NCBI GenBank assembly: GCA_017555105.1
Contig: JAFZHB010000004.1
Span: forward strand, 1 to 64,000
DNA length: 64,000 bases
DNA from: Alistipes sp.
GTDB lineage: Bacteria > Bacteroidota > Bacteroidia > Bacteroidales > Rikenellaceae
Direction: 5' to 3'
Shown piece after piece: positions 7,815-16,432 of this stretch (position 1 is its first letter; every line of letters begins with the position of its first letter). The translations under genes and the position numbers were made by a program. Below the pieces are notes generated by a model. The model was not told the origin of the DNA, made no database searches, and saw only the letters and a list, made by a program, of their open reading frames with translations.

Positions 7815-10493
7815 TTACAATCCGGTGATCTTCTTGATCTCGTTGAGTTTGTTCAGCGCCTCGATCGGGGTGAGCGAGTTGATGTCCAAACCCTTGATCT
7901 GGTCGCGGATCTGCATCAACACGGGGTCGTCGAGCTGGAACATCGAGAGCTGCATCGATGGCATCTCGGGTTGCTCGGCAGCCTCACGAACGGCCTTTGC
8001 AGCCTGCTTGGTGCGCTCCTTGAGGCTCTTCGAGGGGACGATCTCGTTCTGACCATAGACCGTCTCGAGGTTGTGGAGAATCGTCTCGGCACGCTCTACG
8101 ATCGAGTGTGGCATGCCGGCCAGGCGTGCTACATGGATACCGAACGAGTGCTCTGTGCCACCCTTCTCAAGCTTGCGCAGGAAGACGATCTGGCCATTGA
8201 CCTCACGCACCGAGACATGGTAGTTCGTTACGCGCGGGCACATCTTCTCCATCTCGTTGAGTTCGTGGTAGTGTGTCGCAAAGAGCGTCTTGGCGTGCGC
8301 TGAGGGGTGGTTGTGCAGGTATTCGACCATCGCCCAGGCGATCGAGATGCCGTCGTAGGTGCTCGTGCCGCGACCGATCTCGTCGAGCAAAACAAGCGAG
8401 CGATCGGAGATGTTGTTCAGGATGCCTGCCGACTCGAGCATCTCGACCATGAAGGTCGATTCGCCCTGCGAGATGTTGTCCGAGGCGCCTACACGGGTGA
8501 AGATCTTATCCACCACGCCGATGTGTGCCTTGCGTGCCGGCACGAAAGCACCGATCTGTGCCATCAGCACGATGAGTGCCGTCTGGCGCAGTAGCGCTGA
8601 TTTACCCGACATATTGGGGCCGGTGATCATCATGATCTGTTGCTTCTCATCGTCGAGCAGTAGGTCGTTCGGGATGTACTCCTCCCCCACGGCCATTAGC
8701 GTTTCGAGTACCGGATGGCGTCCGGCCTTGATCTCGATGCGTTTTCCCTCGTCGAGCACGGGACGCGTGTAGCGACGCTCGCGTGCCAGGCGGGCAAACG
8801 ACTGCAGGCAGTCGAGGCGGGCAATGGCGGCCGCGTTGCGCAGCATGGGCTGCAACTGGCGGGCGATATGGCCGATCAGCGCGTTGTAGATGCGGAGCTC
8901 GATCTGCAACATCTTCTCCTCGGCGCCGAGGATCTTCTCCTCGTACTCCTTCAACTCCTCGGTGATGTAACGCTCGGCGTTGGTCAGCGTCTGTTTGCGG
9001 ATCCAACCCTCGGGCACCTTATCTTTGTGGGTGTGGGTTACCTCGATGTAGTATCCGAAGACATTGTTGTAGCCCAACTTCAGGGTCGAGATTCCCGTCT
9101 CTTCGCGTTCGCGCTGTTGGATCTGCACCAGGTAGTCCTTGCCGTGGAGGGCGATGCGACGCAGGTCGTCGAGCTCGGGATCGACGCCGTGGGCGATGAT
9201 GCCACCCTTCTGGATCTGGTTGCTCTCCGGGTCGGGGAAGATATCGTGTGCAATGCGGTCGCGGATCTCGGCCATCGGGTCGATCTCGGCGGCCAGGCGA
9301 TGGAGCGGCTCGCAGTCGGTCGATTCGAGTGCGGCCTTCACGGTCTCAACCGCCTGCAGCGAGTTTTTCAGCTGAATGAGCTCGCGCGGCAAGACGCGTC
9401 CTGCTGCGATGCGTGCACCGATGCGCTCCAGGTCACCCACCAGGCTGATCTCGTCGCGTACGGCCTCCATCAGGTCGATGTTCTGCGTGAGGGCCTCTAC
9501 CACATCGAGGCGCTCGTTGATCTGCTCCACGCTGCGCAGCGGCATGGCGATCCAACGCTTCAGCAGACGACCACCCATCGGGGTCTGCGTGCGGTCGATC
9601 ACCTCGGCAAAGGAGGTGCGACGCGAAGCCTCGCCGTTCGAGGAGAAGAGTTCGAGGTTGGCAATCGTGAACTTATCGATCCAAACCGAATCCTGCTGGT
9701 CGAGGCGGGCAATGGAGCGGATGTGGCTGATCTCGCGGTGCTCGGTCATCTCCAGGTAGTGGAGAATAGCGCCCGCAGCCGTCAGACCGCAGCTCAGATG
9801 GTCTACGCCGAATCCCTTCAGTGTGGGTGTGCCGAACTGCTTGCAGAGCTTCTCGCGGTTGACATCCTCCACAAAGACCCACTCATCGAGGCGGTAGGTG
9901 TAGAAGTTGGCGCCGAAGCAGCTCTTGAAGCGATCCTCGCAGCTGCGCTGATAGACCACCTCCTTCGGGCGGAGGTTCGAGAGCAGCTTGTCGATGTAGG
10001 CATCGCTACCCTCGGCCGTGTAGAACTCGCCCGTCGAAATATCGAGGAAGGCAGCTCCGGTAGCCTTGCGTCCAAAGTAGATCGAGGCGAGGTAGGTGTT
10101 CTCCTTGTGTGAAAGCATGTTGTCCTGCAAGACAACACCCGGTGTGATGAGCTCCGTGACGCCACGCTTGACCAGACCCTTCACGAGCTTCGGATCTTCC
10201 AGCTGCTCGCAGATGGCTACACGCTCACCGGCGCGTACCAGCTTCGGGAGGTAGGTGTCGACTGCGTGGTAGGGAAAGCCGGCCAACTCGACATGCGAGG
10301 CCGAGCCGTTGGCTCTGCGCGTGAGCGTGATGCCCAGGATGCGGCTCGTCTTGATGGCATCTTCGCCAAAGGTCTCATAGAAGTCACCTACGCGGAAGAG
10401 CATGATCGTGTCCGGGTAGTTGGCTTTGGCCGTATAGTATTGATCCATCAGGGGCGTTTTCGAACGCTTCTTCTTCTCGGTTTCGGCTTTCAC
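7815..10493 (-). CDS. mutS: DNA mismatch repair protein MutS
   Basis: MutS recognises mismatches and starts repair. The 892-residue protein has the N-terminal mismatch-binding segment with the Phe-X-Glu element in [12 protein letters not shown] near residue 37, a connector and lever/clamp region, and a C-terminal ATPase with Walker [14 protein letters not shown] and Walker [11 protein letters not shown]. The FxE motif and length mark MutS1 rather than MutS2. It is a single-gene unit with its own -7 element and a terminator shared with the udk unit. Confidence 0.97.
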   Translation of the reverse strand: MKAETEKKKRSKTPLMDQYYTAKANYPDTIMLFRVGDFYETFGEDAIKTSRILGITLTRRANGSASHVELAGFPYHAVDTYLPKLVRAGERVAICEQLEDPKLVKGLVKRGVTELITPGVVLQDNMLSHKENTYLASIYFGRKATGAAFLDISTGEFYTAEGSDAYIDKLLSNLRPKEVVYQRSCEDRFKSCFGANFYTYRLDEWVFVEDVNREKLCKQFGTPTLKGFGVDHLSCGLTAAGAILHYLEMTEHREISHIRSIARLDQQDSVWIDKFTIANLELFSSNGEASRRTSFAEVIDRTQTPMGGRLLKRWIAMPLRSVEQINERLDVVEALTQNIDLMEAVRDEISLVGDLERIGARIAAGRVLPRELIQLKNSLQAVETVKAALESTDCEPLHRLAAEIDPMAEIRDRIAHDIFPDPESNQIQKGGIIAHGVDPELDDLRRIALHGKDYLVQIQQREREETGISTLKLGYNNVFGYYIEVTHTHKDKVPEGWIRKQTLTNAERYITEELKEYEEKILGAEEKMLQIELRIYNALIGHIARQLQPMLRNAAAIARLDCLQSFARLARERRYTRPVLDEGKRIEIKAGRHPVLETLMAVGEEYIPNDLLLDDEKQQIMMITGPNMSGKSALLRQTALIVLMAQIGAFVPARKAHIGVVDKIFTRVGASDNISQGESTFMVEMLESAGILNNISDRSLVLLDEIGRGTSTYDGISIAWAMVEYLHNHPSAHAKTLFATHYHELNEMEKMCPRVTNYHVSVREVNGQIVFLRKLEKGGTEHSFGIHVARLAGMPHSIVERAETILHNLETVYGQNEIVPSKSLKERTKQAAKAVREAAEQPEMPSMQLSMFQLDDPVLMQIRDQIKGLDINSLTPIEALNKLNEIKKITGL

Positions 10494-10524
10494 GGTGGGT
10501 CGTTTGTTAAGCGTGATTAATTGA

Positions 10525-10532
10525 CAAAGATA
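10525..10532 (-). promoter_or_regulatory. mutS promoter -7 element
   Basis: TATCTTTG on the minus strand lies 32 bp before the mutS start. No clear TTTG is found 19-21 bp further upstream, so only the -7 half is supported. Confidence 0.55.
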
Positions 10533-10577
10533 CAGATTTTCGTGGAAAAATCTGCTATCTCGTGGCTGAAAAAAAAG

Positions 10578-10605
10578 AAAAAACCACCCTTTGGAGGCGG
10601 TTTTT
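10578..10605 (-). terminator. Terminator of the RecD-like helicase gene
   Basis: On the minus strand an A-rich run, CCGCC, a short loop, GGTGG and a run of T form a short hairpin with one mismatch, 20 bp after the helicase stop. Confidence 0.7.
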
Positions 10606-10624
10606 CGGTGTGGGTTGTGTGGCG

Positions 10625-12046
10625 TTACTTTTGGGCGAAGAACTCCTCATCGAAGTTCACCAGGTAGAGCTTCTCCGTGGCACGCGTCAGTGCCGTGTAG
10701 AGCCAACGCATCATGTCGTGGGTCATCGGCTCGTCGCCAAAAAGGCAGCGGTCGACAAAGACGGCACGCCACTGGCCACCCTGCGCCTTGTGGCAGGTGA
10801 CCGCATAGGCGAACTTCACCTGCACGGCGTTGAAGTGGGGATTCTCGCGGATCTCCTTGAAGCGCTTGATCTTACTCTTCAGATCGAGGTAGTCCTTCTC
10901 CACCTCGTAGAAGAGACGCTGCGACTCCTCGCGCGTGAGCGAGGGCGACTCCGAGGCGAGCGTGTCGAGCAGGATCTTGCACTCGATCTCGGCATCGTCG
11001 TAGTCGGGAAACTCCAACACGGCATTGGCAAAGCGGAAGCCGTAGAACTCCTCAAAACGGCGCAGGCGCTTCAGTCGAGCGATGTCGCCATTGGCCATGA
11101 AGTGCATCGGCGGCTCCTCCATACGCTCGGTGTAGTGGTAGTTGTTTTTGACCACCATCAGCCGATCGCCACTCTCGATCTCCTCCTCGGCACCTAACAC
11201 ATGGCGACGAATACCCTCGTTGTAGCGGTTGGCGCGCTTGTTCGAGCGGGTGATGACGATCACCTCGTCACGACCATATTTACAGTAGGCATCTTGCAGC
11301 GTCTCGAGGAACTCGCCACCCGAGAGCGATTCGATGTCGGGGAAATCCATCTCAAAGCGTGGTCTTTGGCAGAGTCCGCGCTCCAACATACAGCGTACGA
11401 GCGTGGCATTGAAGAGGATGCCCGACTCGGCCTCCTGACGCACCACCTCATCGAGCGAGGTGTACTCCACCCTGCCAAAACGCTCCATCACCACGGGGTC
11501 GAGAGCCGGGCTGTAGTCGGCACCTACGGGGGGCAGCTGGGCGCTGTCGCCTGCCAAAATCAGGCGACAACCGCGTCCGCTGCGCACATACGAGACGAGG
11601 TCTTCGAGCAGTGATCCACTGCCGAAAATAGCTCCGTCGCCGGCGTGATCGGGCAGCATCGAGGCCTCATCGACGATGAAGACAGCGCCCTGCTCGCGGT
11701 TTAGGTTGAGCGAGAACTTCGATTCGTAGTCGGCATTCGTGCGTTCGCGGTAGATGCGTTTGTGGATGGTGAGGGCTTTTTCGCCCGAGTAGCGAGCCAA
11801 GACCTTTGCAGCACGACCCGTGGGAGCCAGCAGCACGGTGCGGATACCGAGCTCCTTCAAGGCCGCCACAGTGGCTGCTATCAGGGTTGTTTTGCCGGTA
11901 CCTGCATAACCATTGAGTACAAAAATTTTAGAAAAATCGTCGTCGACCAAGAACTCAGACAACTTTTCTATGATTTTTTTTTGTCCAAAGGTTGTTTTAA
12001 AACAAATTTTAGCGTAAATTTGGGCTGCAATATGTGTGCTATCCAT
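10625..12046 (-). CDS. RecD-like SF1 DNA helicase
   Basis: This is an ATP-dependent 5'-3' helicase of superfamily 1B, probably used in recombination or replication repair. The 473-residue protein has Walker [10 protein letters not shown] near residue 48, motif Ia [12 protein letters not shown], Walker B FIVDEASM, motif [15 protein letters not shown], and the C-terminal UvrD_C_2 motif [11 protein letters not shown]. It is much shorter than RecD2 and lacks its N-terminal helix-hairpin-helix region, so it is a minimal RecD/Pif1-like helicase. No recB or recC gene adjoins it. Its first 60 bp overlap the promoter of the divergent gene at 12097. Confidence 0.9.
   Translation of the reverse strand: MDSTHIAAQIYAKICFKTTFGQKKIIEKLSEFLVDDDFSKIFVLNGYAGTGKTTLIAATVAALKELGIRTVLLAPTGRAAKVLARYSGEKALTIHKRIYRERTNADYESKFSLNLNREQGAVFIVDEASMLPDHAGDGAIFGSGSLLEDLVSYVRSGRGCRLILAGDSAQLPPVGADYSPALDPVVMERFGRVEYTSLDEVVRQEAESGILFNATLVRCMLERGLCQRPRFEMDFPDIESLSGGEFLETLQDAYCKYGRDEVIVITRSNKRANRYNEGIRRHVLGAEEEIESGDRLMVVKNNYHYTERMEEPPMHFMANGDIARLKRLRRFEEFYGFRFANAVLEFPDYDDAEIECKILLDTLASESPSLTREESQRLFYEVEKDYLDLKSKIKRFKEIRENPHFNAVQVKFAYAVTCHKAQGGQWRAVFVDRCLFGDEPMTHDMMRWLYTALTRATEKLYLVNFDEEFFAQK
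11991..12022 (+). promoter_or_regulatory. Promoter of the 12097 operon, inside helicase coding sequence
   Basis: GTTG (11991-11994) and TAAATTTG (12015-12022) have a 20-bp spacer. The whole element lies within the first codons of the divergent helicase gene, so the two genes overlap in control. The leader to 12097 would be about 65 nt. Confidence 0.6.
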
Positions 12047-12066
12047 CGTGCATGCTTTTGATAGGA

Positions 12067-12074
12067 CAAAATTA
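12067..12074 (-). promoter_or_regulatory. Helicase gene promoter -7 element
   Basis: TAATTTTG on the minus strand lies 20 bp before the helicase start. The -33 half is not clear. It sits within the leader of the divergent 12097 transcript, so the two transcripts overlap at their 5' ends. Confidence 0.5.
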
Positions 12075-12096
12075 ATAACAAAAACCTAAATAAAAA

Positions 12097-12735
12097 ATGA
12101 AAAAAATTGCTCAATTTCTTCTTGCAGTAGTCATCGTAGCATTTGTCTATGTGATCTATCAGCAGATTTCGACTCCCCTCCGCTTTGAGCAGGAGTTGAA
12201 GGTAAAGCGCGCTCAGGTGATCGAGCGTATTAAGGACATCCGTACCGCACAGCGCGCCTACAAGTCGAAGTACCACAAGTTCACGGCCGACTTCGATACG
12301 CTGGCGAATTTCATCCTGAACGAGAAACTCGAGATGGAGCGCAAGCTCGTCGATGAGGATGACTCGGTGGGTATGGCTATGCTGAAGCGTCTGCGCAAGA
12401 AGAATGTAGAGAAGTTCCAGATCGCTGTTATCGACACGATCTTCTCGCCCAAGAAGCTCACGGCTGAGGATGTACACAACCTGCGCTACATCCCCGGTAC
12501 GAACAACAAGGCTGAGTTCATCATGGAGGCCGGTATCATCACGACCGAGTCGAAGGTGGTGATCCCCGTAGTTGAGTGCCGCGCTCCCTACAAGGCGTTC
12601 CTCGACACGGTAACCTTCCGTCAGGAGATCATTAATAAGATCGACGACGATGTAAACAACTTCAACCGTTACCCGGGCATCAAGTTCGGTTCGATGGAGG
12701 GTGGTAACAATGAGGCTGGTAACTGGGAGGACTAA
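12097..12735 (+). CDS. Conserved membrane-anchored protein of unknown function
   Basis: I do not recognise a named family. The 212-residue protein starts with a transmembrane helix (about residues 5-22), followed by a charged helix (RFEQELKVKRAQVIERIKDI) and then AQRAYKSKYHKF, which resembles the helix and turn after the N-terminal anchor of pseudopilins. No prepilin-peptidase cleavage motif is visible and no secretion genes adjoin it, so a pilin role is not claimed. The rest is predicted to be globular and periplasmic. It heads a unit with DUF3822 and rsmD, and its 3' end overlaps the next gene. Confidence 0.8.
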   Translation: MKKIAQFLLAVVIVAFVYVIYQQISTPLRFEQELKVKRAQVIERIKDIRTAQRAYKSKYHKFTADFDTLANFILNEKLEMERKLVDEDDSVGMAMLKRLRKKNVEKFQIAVIDTIFSPKKLTAEDVHNLRYIPGTNNKAEFIMEAGIITTESKVVIPVVECRAPYKAFLDTVTFRQEIINKIDDDVNNFNRYPGIKFGSMEGGNNEAGNWED

Positions 12736-13291
12736 TCGTCCAACTCTTCAAAAAAAGGTGTCCATCCGATTGTCGGGTGGACACTCTTTTTCCGTGCCGG
12801 AGGGTATCGACGCTGCGTCGATAGAGGAGGTCGAGTGGCTCACGGAGTACACCGTATTGGTGCCCAAGGAGTTCTTCTCGCCCGACAAGGCTGCCTCCTA
12901 CTTTGCGGCGAGCGGCATCACCATCCCCGAGTACGGCGTGGTTTGGAGCGATGAACACGAACCCTATGTGGCGGTGATGGCCATTGCGAACGACGGGCGC
13001 AACGCCTTCCCTGCTCTGCAGCGTCACACCTCTCCGTTGCTCCATATTCCGACCGTGCTGCAACCTACGGTGTGGATCTGCGATGCGGGAAGCCTTATAT
13101 ATATTAAGGTATACGATCCGGCATTGCAGTTTGCCGAGGTGGTGCCCGTCAGTGGTGAGGCCGATCGCAGCTACCTCATCAGCCGTCTCCTCCAGCGCAT
13201 CGACGCAGAGCGCTTCGTGTTGATGCTCGACGATCGGGATAAACAGATCAATTTCTACAAGCGACACTTCAAAACGGTGATATGCGAATAA
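12710..13291 (+). CDS. DUF3822 family protein, short form
   Basis: The function is unknown. The sequence has the family hallmarks VSIRLSGGHSFSV near the start and FVLMLDDRDKQINFYKRHF-like ending, and it sits directly before rsmD, as is usual for DUF3822 in Bacteroidetes. At about 193 residues it is shorter than I expect for the family, with material missing from the middle. The start is uncertain: ATG 12710 overlaps the preceding gene by 26 bp, GTG 12701 is also open, and GTG 12758 would begin after that gene ends. An intrinsic-terminator-like hairpin lies in its first codons. It overlaps rsmD by 10 bp. Confidence 0.75.
   Translation: MRLVTGRTNRPTLQKKVSIRLSGGHSFSVPEGIDAASIEEVEWLTEYTVLVPKEFFSPDKAASYFAASGITIPEYGVVWSDEHEPYVAVMAIANDGRNAFPALQRHTSPLLHIPTVLQPTVWICDAGSLIYIKVYDPALQFAEVVPVSGEADRSYLISRLLQRIDAERFVLMLDDRDKQINFYKRHFKTVICE
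12758..12791 (+). terminator. Terminator-like hairpin inside the DUF3822 coding start
   Basis: GTGTCCATCCGA (12758-12769) pairs with TCGGGTGGACAC (12773-12784) with a single wobble and a 3-nt loop, then TCTTTTT. The shape is a textbook intrinsic terminator, yet the same bases encode the conserved VSIRLSGGHSF. It begins 22 bp after the stop of the preceding gene. It could reduce readthrough into DUF3822-rsmD unless ribosomes cover it. Confidence 0.65.
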
Positions 13292-13815
13292 TCAGCGGAC
13301 AATACAAGGGGCGTGCGATCAATCCGCCCCGCAACCTGCGTGCACGACCCACGACCGACTTTGCGAAGGAGAACCTCTTCAATGTGCTGCAGAACCTCGT
13401 CGAGTTTGAGGAGCTCGATGTGCTCGACCTCTTTGCTGGTACGGGCTCGATCAGCTATGAGTTTGCCTCGCGCGGCGTGAAGAGCGTCACCTCGGTCGAG
13501 ATCAATGCGGTGCACCACAACTTCATTCGCCGCACGGCGCAGGAGCTCGGAATTAAGAACCTCTATGCCGTTAAAGCGAACGCTTTTCTCTATTTGAAGA
13601 GCTGCACGAAGCAGTTTGATATGATTTTTTCCGATGCGCCCTACGACTTGGAGCATAGCGAGGAGATCATTTCGCTCGTCTTCGAACACGACCTGCTCGC
13701 CGAGGATGGAATTTTCATTTTTGAGCACTCAAAAGACAAGAAATTCGAGGATCATCCTTTCTTCTGGCAGTCAAGAAGTTACGGAAGTGTTCAATTTTCG
13801 TTCTTTAAAAAATAG
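13282..13815 (+). CDS. rsmD: 16S rRNA (guanine(966)-N(2))-methyltransferase
   Basis: RsmD methylates G966 of 16S rRNA in the 30S subunit. The 177-residue protein opens with the family signature MRIISGQYKGR, then RPTTDFAKENLFNVL, the SAM-binding DLFAGTGSISYEFASRG near residue 49, and the catalytic segment FSDAPYD near residue 118. The usual motif is DPPY; here Ala replaces the first Pro. It overlaps DUF3822 by 10 bp. Confidence 0.93.
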   Translation: MRIISGQYKGRAINPPRNLRARPTTDFAKENLFNVLQNLVEFEELDVLDLFAGTGSISYEFASRGVKSVTSVEINAVHHNFIRRTAQELGIKNLYAVKANAFLYLKSCTKQFDMIFSDAPYDLEHSEEIISLVFEHDLLAEDGIFIFEHSKDKKFEDHPFFWQSRSYGSVQFSFFKK

Positions 13816-13844
13816 AAAAAAATCGAAAAAAAATTAAAAAAACG

Positions 13845-13875
13845 CTTGCAGGTTCGAAAATTTGTACTACCTTTG
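13845..13875 (+). promoter_or_regulatory. tRNA-Asp promoter
   Basis: CTTG (13845-13848) and TACCTTTG (13868-13875) are spaced 19 bp apart. Transcription should begin near 13882, about 40 nt before the tRNA. Confidence 0.7.
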
Positions 13876-13921
13876 CAATCGCAATCAGGGAACAACACCA
13901 CGGTTGCAAGGTTCTAAATCT

Positions 13922-13998
13922 GGTGCGTTAGTTCAGCTGGTTAGAATACGTGCCTGTCACGCACGGGGTCAGGGGTTCGAGTCCCCTACGCACCGCCA
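13922..13998 (+). tRNA. tRNA-Asp (anticodon GTC)
   Basis: The acceptor stem GGTGCGT pairs with ACGCACC, the anticodon stem CGTGC/GCACG encloses CTGTCAC with GTC at 13956-13958, and the T arm is GGGGTTCGAGTCCCC. Discriminator G is at 13995 and CCA is encoded at 13996-13998. Confidence 0.97.
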
Positions 13999-14001
13999 GA
14001 G

Positions 14002-14032
14002 AGGATGATCTGAAAAGGTCATCCTTTTTTTG
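14002..14032 (+). terminator. Terminator after tRNA-Asp
   Basis: AGGATGA (14002-14008) pairs with TCATCCT (14019-14025) and a run of T follows. It begins 3 bp after the tRNA. Confidence 0.85.
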
Positions 14033-14112
14033 TGTTTTTGGGTGTTCTAGGTTTTTCTAGGTTTTTCTGGGTTTACTTGGGTTTTTCTGGGTTTACTTGG
14101 GTTGATTTAGGA
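14033..14112. repeat. 10-bp period array, family A copy 1
   Basis: Six to seven near-tandem 10-bp units of the form CTAGGTTTTT / CTGGGTTTAC / TTGGGTTTTT follow one another without phase change. It sits between the tRNA-Asp terminator and the GH28 terminator, so both neighbours already have their own terminators. Unlike the other four copies it runs in one orientation only. Confidence 0.85.
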
Positions 14113-14122
14113 GGGGGATATC

Positions 14123-14155
14123 AAAAAAACCGCCCACCAAATCTTGGCAGGCGGT
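14123..14155 (-). terminator. Terminator of the GH28 gene
   Basis: On the minus strand ACCGCC (14155-14150) pairs with GGCGGT (14134-14129), with an inner CCAA/TTGG stem, then a T run at 14128-14123. Confidence 0.85.
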
Positions 14156-14176
14156 GATAGTCTATCGGGTTCTACC

Positions 14177-15472
14177 CTACTTCAGCACTACATTCTTCCA
14201 CTTGAAGCGATCGATCTGCGAGCGGTCGCACTCCTGCTGCTCGGCCGTGATCTCCAAGTTCTCGAACAGGAAGTCCGAGAGTTGATATTGGTCGTCGGCG
14301 CGCTTCACATTGAAGAAGGTCTTGCAGTCGACTTTGATGTTGCGCATCGTGATGTGGCGACCGTACGACAAGGGCATATCTTTGCGTCCTTTCAGGTCGA
14401 AAAACTGCGTCCAGGGGCGCACATAGAGGAACGAACCGATATTTCCCTCGATCTCCTCTACGGTGATGTATTCGTAGTTTTGCGGGGTGTCGGGGCGCAT
14501 CTTGAGCCACAGCAGACGCGTAGCCTGATCCACGCGGATGCGGCGCAGGATGATGTTGCGGTTATGGATCGACTCCGAGCCGCAAGTCAGGCAGCTGTGG
14601 CAGAAGCCGAAGGTGCAATCCTCGATGATGATGCGCTCGTTCGAGCCGTTGTTGGGATCTTGGTCGGCCCAGGGGCCCTTGCCGCCCTTCAGGGCGATGG
14701 CGTCGTCGTTGACCGAGAGGTAGCAGTTTTTCACCAGCACATCGCGGCAGACATCCAGGTCGATGGCATCCGAGCTGGGAGCCTTCACCGGTGCTGCCGG
14801 GGCAAAGAGGCGCACGCCCAGGATGCGGAGGCGATTCACATTGTAGTAGTGGCTCGTCCAAAAGGGCGAGTTTTGCAGCGTCACGCCCTCGATCTGCACA
14901 TCGCGCGAGTTGGAGATGTAGAGCAGACGCGGACGCATCTCGTCCATATTCGTGCATTTGGGATTGACCTTGCGACGCAGCCAGAAGGAGCGCCAGTAGC
15001 GCAATCCGTTGCCGTCGATCGTGCCCTTACCCGTGATGGTGAAGTGGGCTACATTGTCGGCATTGACCAGCGCAGCGAAGTAGTTGAGCGTCTGCCCCTC
15101 GATGCGGGTCTTGACGATCTCGAAGTCGGCGATGTCGTCGCTGCCCTTCAACACAGCACCCTCCTCCAGGTGCAGGTGCGTGCCCTGCTTGAAGAAGAGC
15201 GAGCCGCTCAGAAAGACACCCTTCGGGATCACCACCACACCACCCTGCTCGGCGGCACGGTCGATGACCGCTTGCAGGGCAGCCGTCTGCAGCAGCGTGC
15301 TATCCTGCTGCACTCCATACTCCGTCACCACAAAGCGCTCGCCCAGCGTCGTGAGATCGATCGGTTGTGCCTCGTAGAACCACGAGCCGATCTTCGTGCC
15401 ATCGGGGAAGCGCTCCCCGGCCTGCGTGCTGCCACAGATCAGGAGCAGCACAGCGATCAAAAATCGTTTCAT
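14177..15472 (-). CDS. Glycoside hydrolase family 28 (polygalacturonase-type)
   Basis: GH28 enzymes hydrolyse galacturonic-acid linkages in pectin or rhamnogalacturonan. The 431-residue protein starts with a signal peptide (MKRFLIAVLLLICGSTQAG), so it is exported to the periplasm or beyond. It has right-handed beta-helix repeats and the GH28 acids in SSDAIDLD and NDDAIALKGG, followed by FCHSCLTCGSE, where His is in the expected place. The last segment is unusual in having two Cys, and the usual RIK triad reads LLWLKMR. Substrate is therefore uncertain. It lies next to the rhamnose operon but has its own promoter, operator-like repeat and terminator. The start at 15472 was chosen for the signal peptide; an ATG 27 bp upstream is also open. 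Confidence 0.88.
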   Translation of the reverse strand: MKRFLIAVLLLICGSTQAGERFPDGTKIGSWFYEAQPIDLTTLGERFVVTEYGVQQDSTLLQTAALQAVIDRAAEQGGVVVIPKGVFLSGSLFFKQGTHLHLEEGAVLKGSDDIADFEIVKTRIEGQTLNYFAALVNADNVAHFTITGKGTIDGNGLRYWRSFWLRRKVNPKCTNMDEMRPRLLYISNSRDVQIEGVTLQNSPFWTSHYYNVNRLRILGVRLFAPAAPVKAPSSDAIDLDVCRDVLVKNCYLSVNDDAIALKGGKGPWADQDPNNGSNERIIIEDCTFGFCHSCLTCGSESIHNRNIILRRIRVDQATRLLWLKMRPDTPQNYEYITVEEIEGNIGSFLYVRPWTQFFDLKGRKDMPLSYGRHITMRNIKVDCKTFFNVKRADDQYQLSDFLFENLEITAEQQECDRSQIDRFKWKNVVLK

Positions 15473-15485
15473 TTGCAATGCTATC

Positions 15486-15525
15486 GGTTGTTTCAACAAA
15501 TATACATAAAAAGGTTGAAACGACC
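15486..15525 (-). promoter_or_regulatory. GH28 promoter with flanking 12-bp inverted repeat (operator candidate)
   Basis: GGTTGTTTCAAC (15486-15497) and GTTGAAACGACC (15514-15525) form an inverted repeat matching at 11 of 12 positions across a 16-bp gap. The minus-strand -7 element TATATTTG (15504-15497) lies within the gap, and no strong -33 is visible. A dimeric regulator bound here would directly control the GH28 promoter. Confidence 0.7.
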
Positions 15526-15540
15526 TCTATCCTTGCCCAC

Positions 15541-15576
15541 AAAAAAAGAGCCTGCCCCTCGTGGAGGCAAGCCCTT
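15541..15576 (-). terminator. Terminator of the rhamnose operon
   Basis: On the minus strand GCTTGCC (15571-15565) pairs with GGCAGGC (15556-15550) with one wobble, and a T run follows to 15541. It lies 23 bp after the rhaD stop. Confidence 0.8.
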
Positions 15577-15598
15577 TCGTTTGGCTTCGCAGTGCGAT

Positions 15599-16405
15599 TT
15601 AGAGGTTGAAGGCGCGCTGCAACTCGTCCATCTGCTCCTGCGTCGTACCCGTAGGCTCGTAGCCCATCGACTTGGCAGCGATGTAGATCTGCGTAGCCTT
15701 CGAGAGTACATCGACCTGGTCGAAGGCCTCCATGATGTCGGGACCTACGGCGCATACACCGTGCTTCTCCCACATCACCACATCGTACTCCTTCAGCGAC
15801 TCGATCGTGGCATCAGCCAGCTCTACCGACGAGGGCATCTTGTAGGGAACGATACCCAGACCCTTCGGGCAGAAGGCGCGCGTCTCGGGGATCATGCTCC
15901 ACAGCAGGTTCGTCAGCACATCCTTCTTCAGGAACTCGGGGTTGTGCGTCAGCGCCACGAGGTCGATCGGGTGCGTGTGCAGAGCAGCCTTGTAGCCCTT
16001 GCCGTTCTCGATCATCTGGTTGTGCATCGAGAGGTGGGCTGCCAGCTCCGAGGTGGGCTTCACGGCCTGATCGGCGATGATCACATACGAAGCGCAATCC
16101 TCCTGGATGCGGATGATCGAGCCATTCTCCATCGGCCAGCGAGCCAGGTCGCGCATGCGGCGGTTCGTGCCCTTGCAGTAGAAGTAGCAACCCTTGAGCG
16201 ACGGCAGCGTCGTGCCAATCGGATATACGGGCGAGATAGCCGGCATCTGACGGATCTCGTCGTCCACATACTCCGTGACATTGATCGTGATGTTGCCACC
16301 ATTACGCTCTGCCCAGCCCTTCTGCCAGAGATAACCGGCCACTTCGGCCACCTTGTAGATCTCGGCTTTCAGCGCGGGACGATTTTCCAAAATAGATTTT
16401 ACCAT
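15599..16405 (-). CDS. rhaD: Rhamnulose-1-phosphate aldolase
   Basis: This zinc aldolase splits L-rhamnulose 1-phosphate into dihydroxyacetone phosphate and L-lactaldehyde. The 268-residue class II aldolase/adducin-fold protein has the metal-binding HTHPIDLVAL near residue 147 and downstream MWEKHGVCAVG, the third His. Length matches E. coli RhaD. It is the last gene of the operon, 27 bp after rhaT. Confidence 0.93.
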   Translation of the reverse strand: MVKSILENRPALKAEIYKVAEVAGYLWQKGWAERNGGNITINVTEYVDDEIRQMPAISPVYPIGTTLPSLKGCYFYCKGTNRRMRDLARWPMENGSIIRIQEDCASYVIIADQAVKPTSELAAHLSMHNQMIENGKGYKAALHTHPIDLVALTHNPEFLKKDVLTNLLWSMIPETRAFCPKGLGIVPYKMPSSVELADATIESLKEYDVVMWEKHGVCAVGPDIMEAFDQVDVLSKATQIYIAAKSMGYEPTGTTQEQMDELQRAFNL

Positions 16406-16432
16406 AACTGTTTGCTTTTCTCTGTTGTTAGT

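Noticed and set aside
12097-12735. Type IV or type II pseudopilin
   Set aside because: The helix and AQRAYKSKYHKF part look similar, but there is no Gly-Phe-Glu type cleavage site and no secretion or pilus genes nearby.
14033-14112. CRISPR array
   Set aside because: The units are only 10 bp, run without unique spacers, and no cas genes are present.
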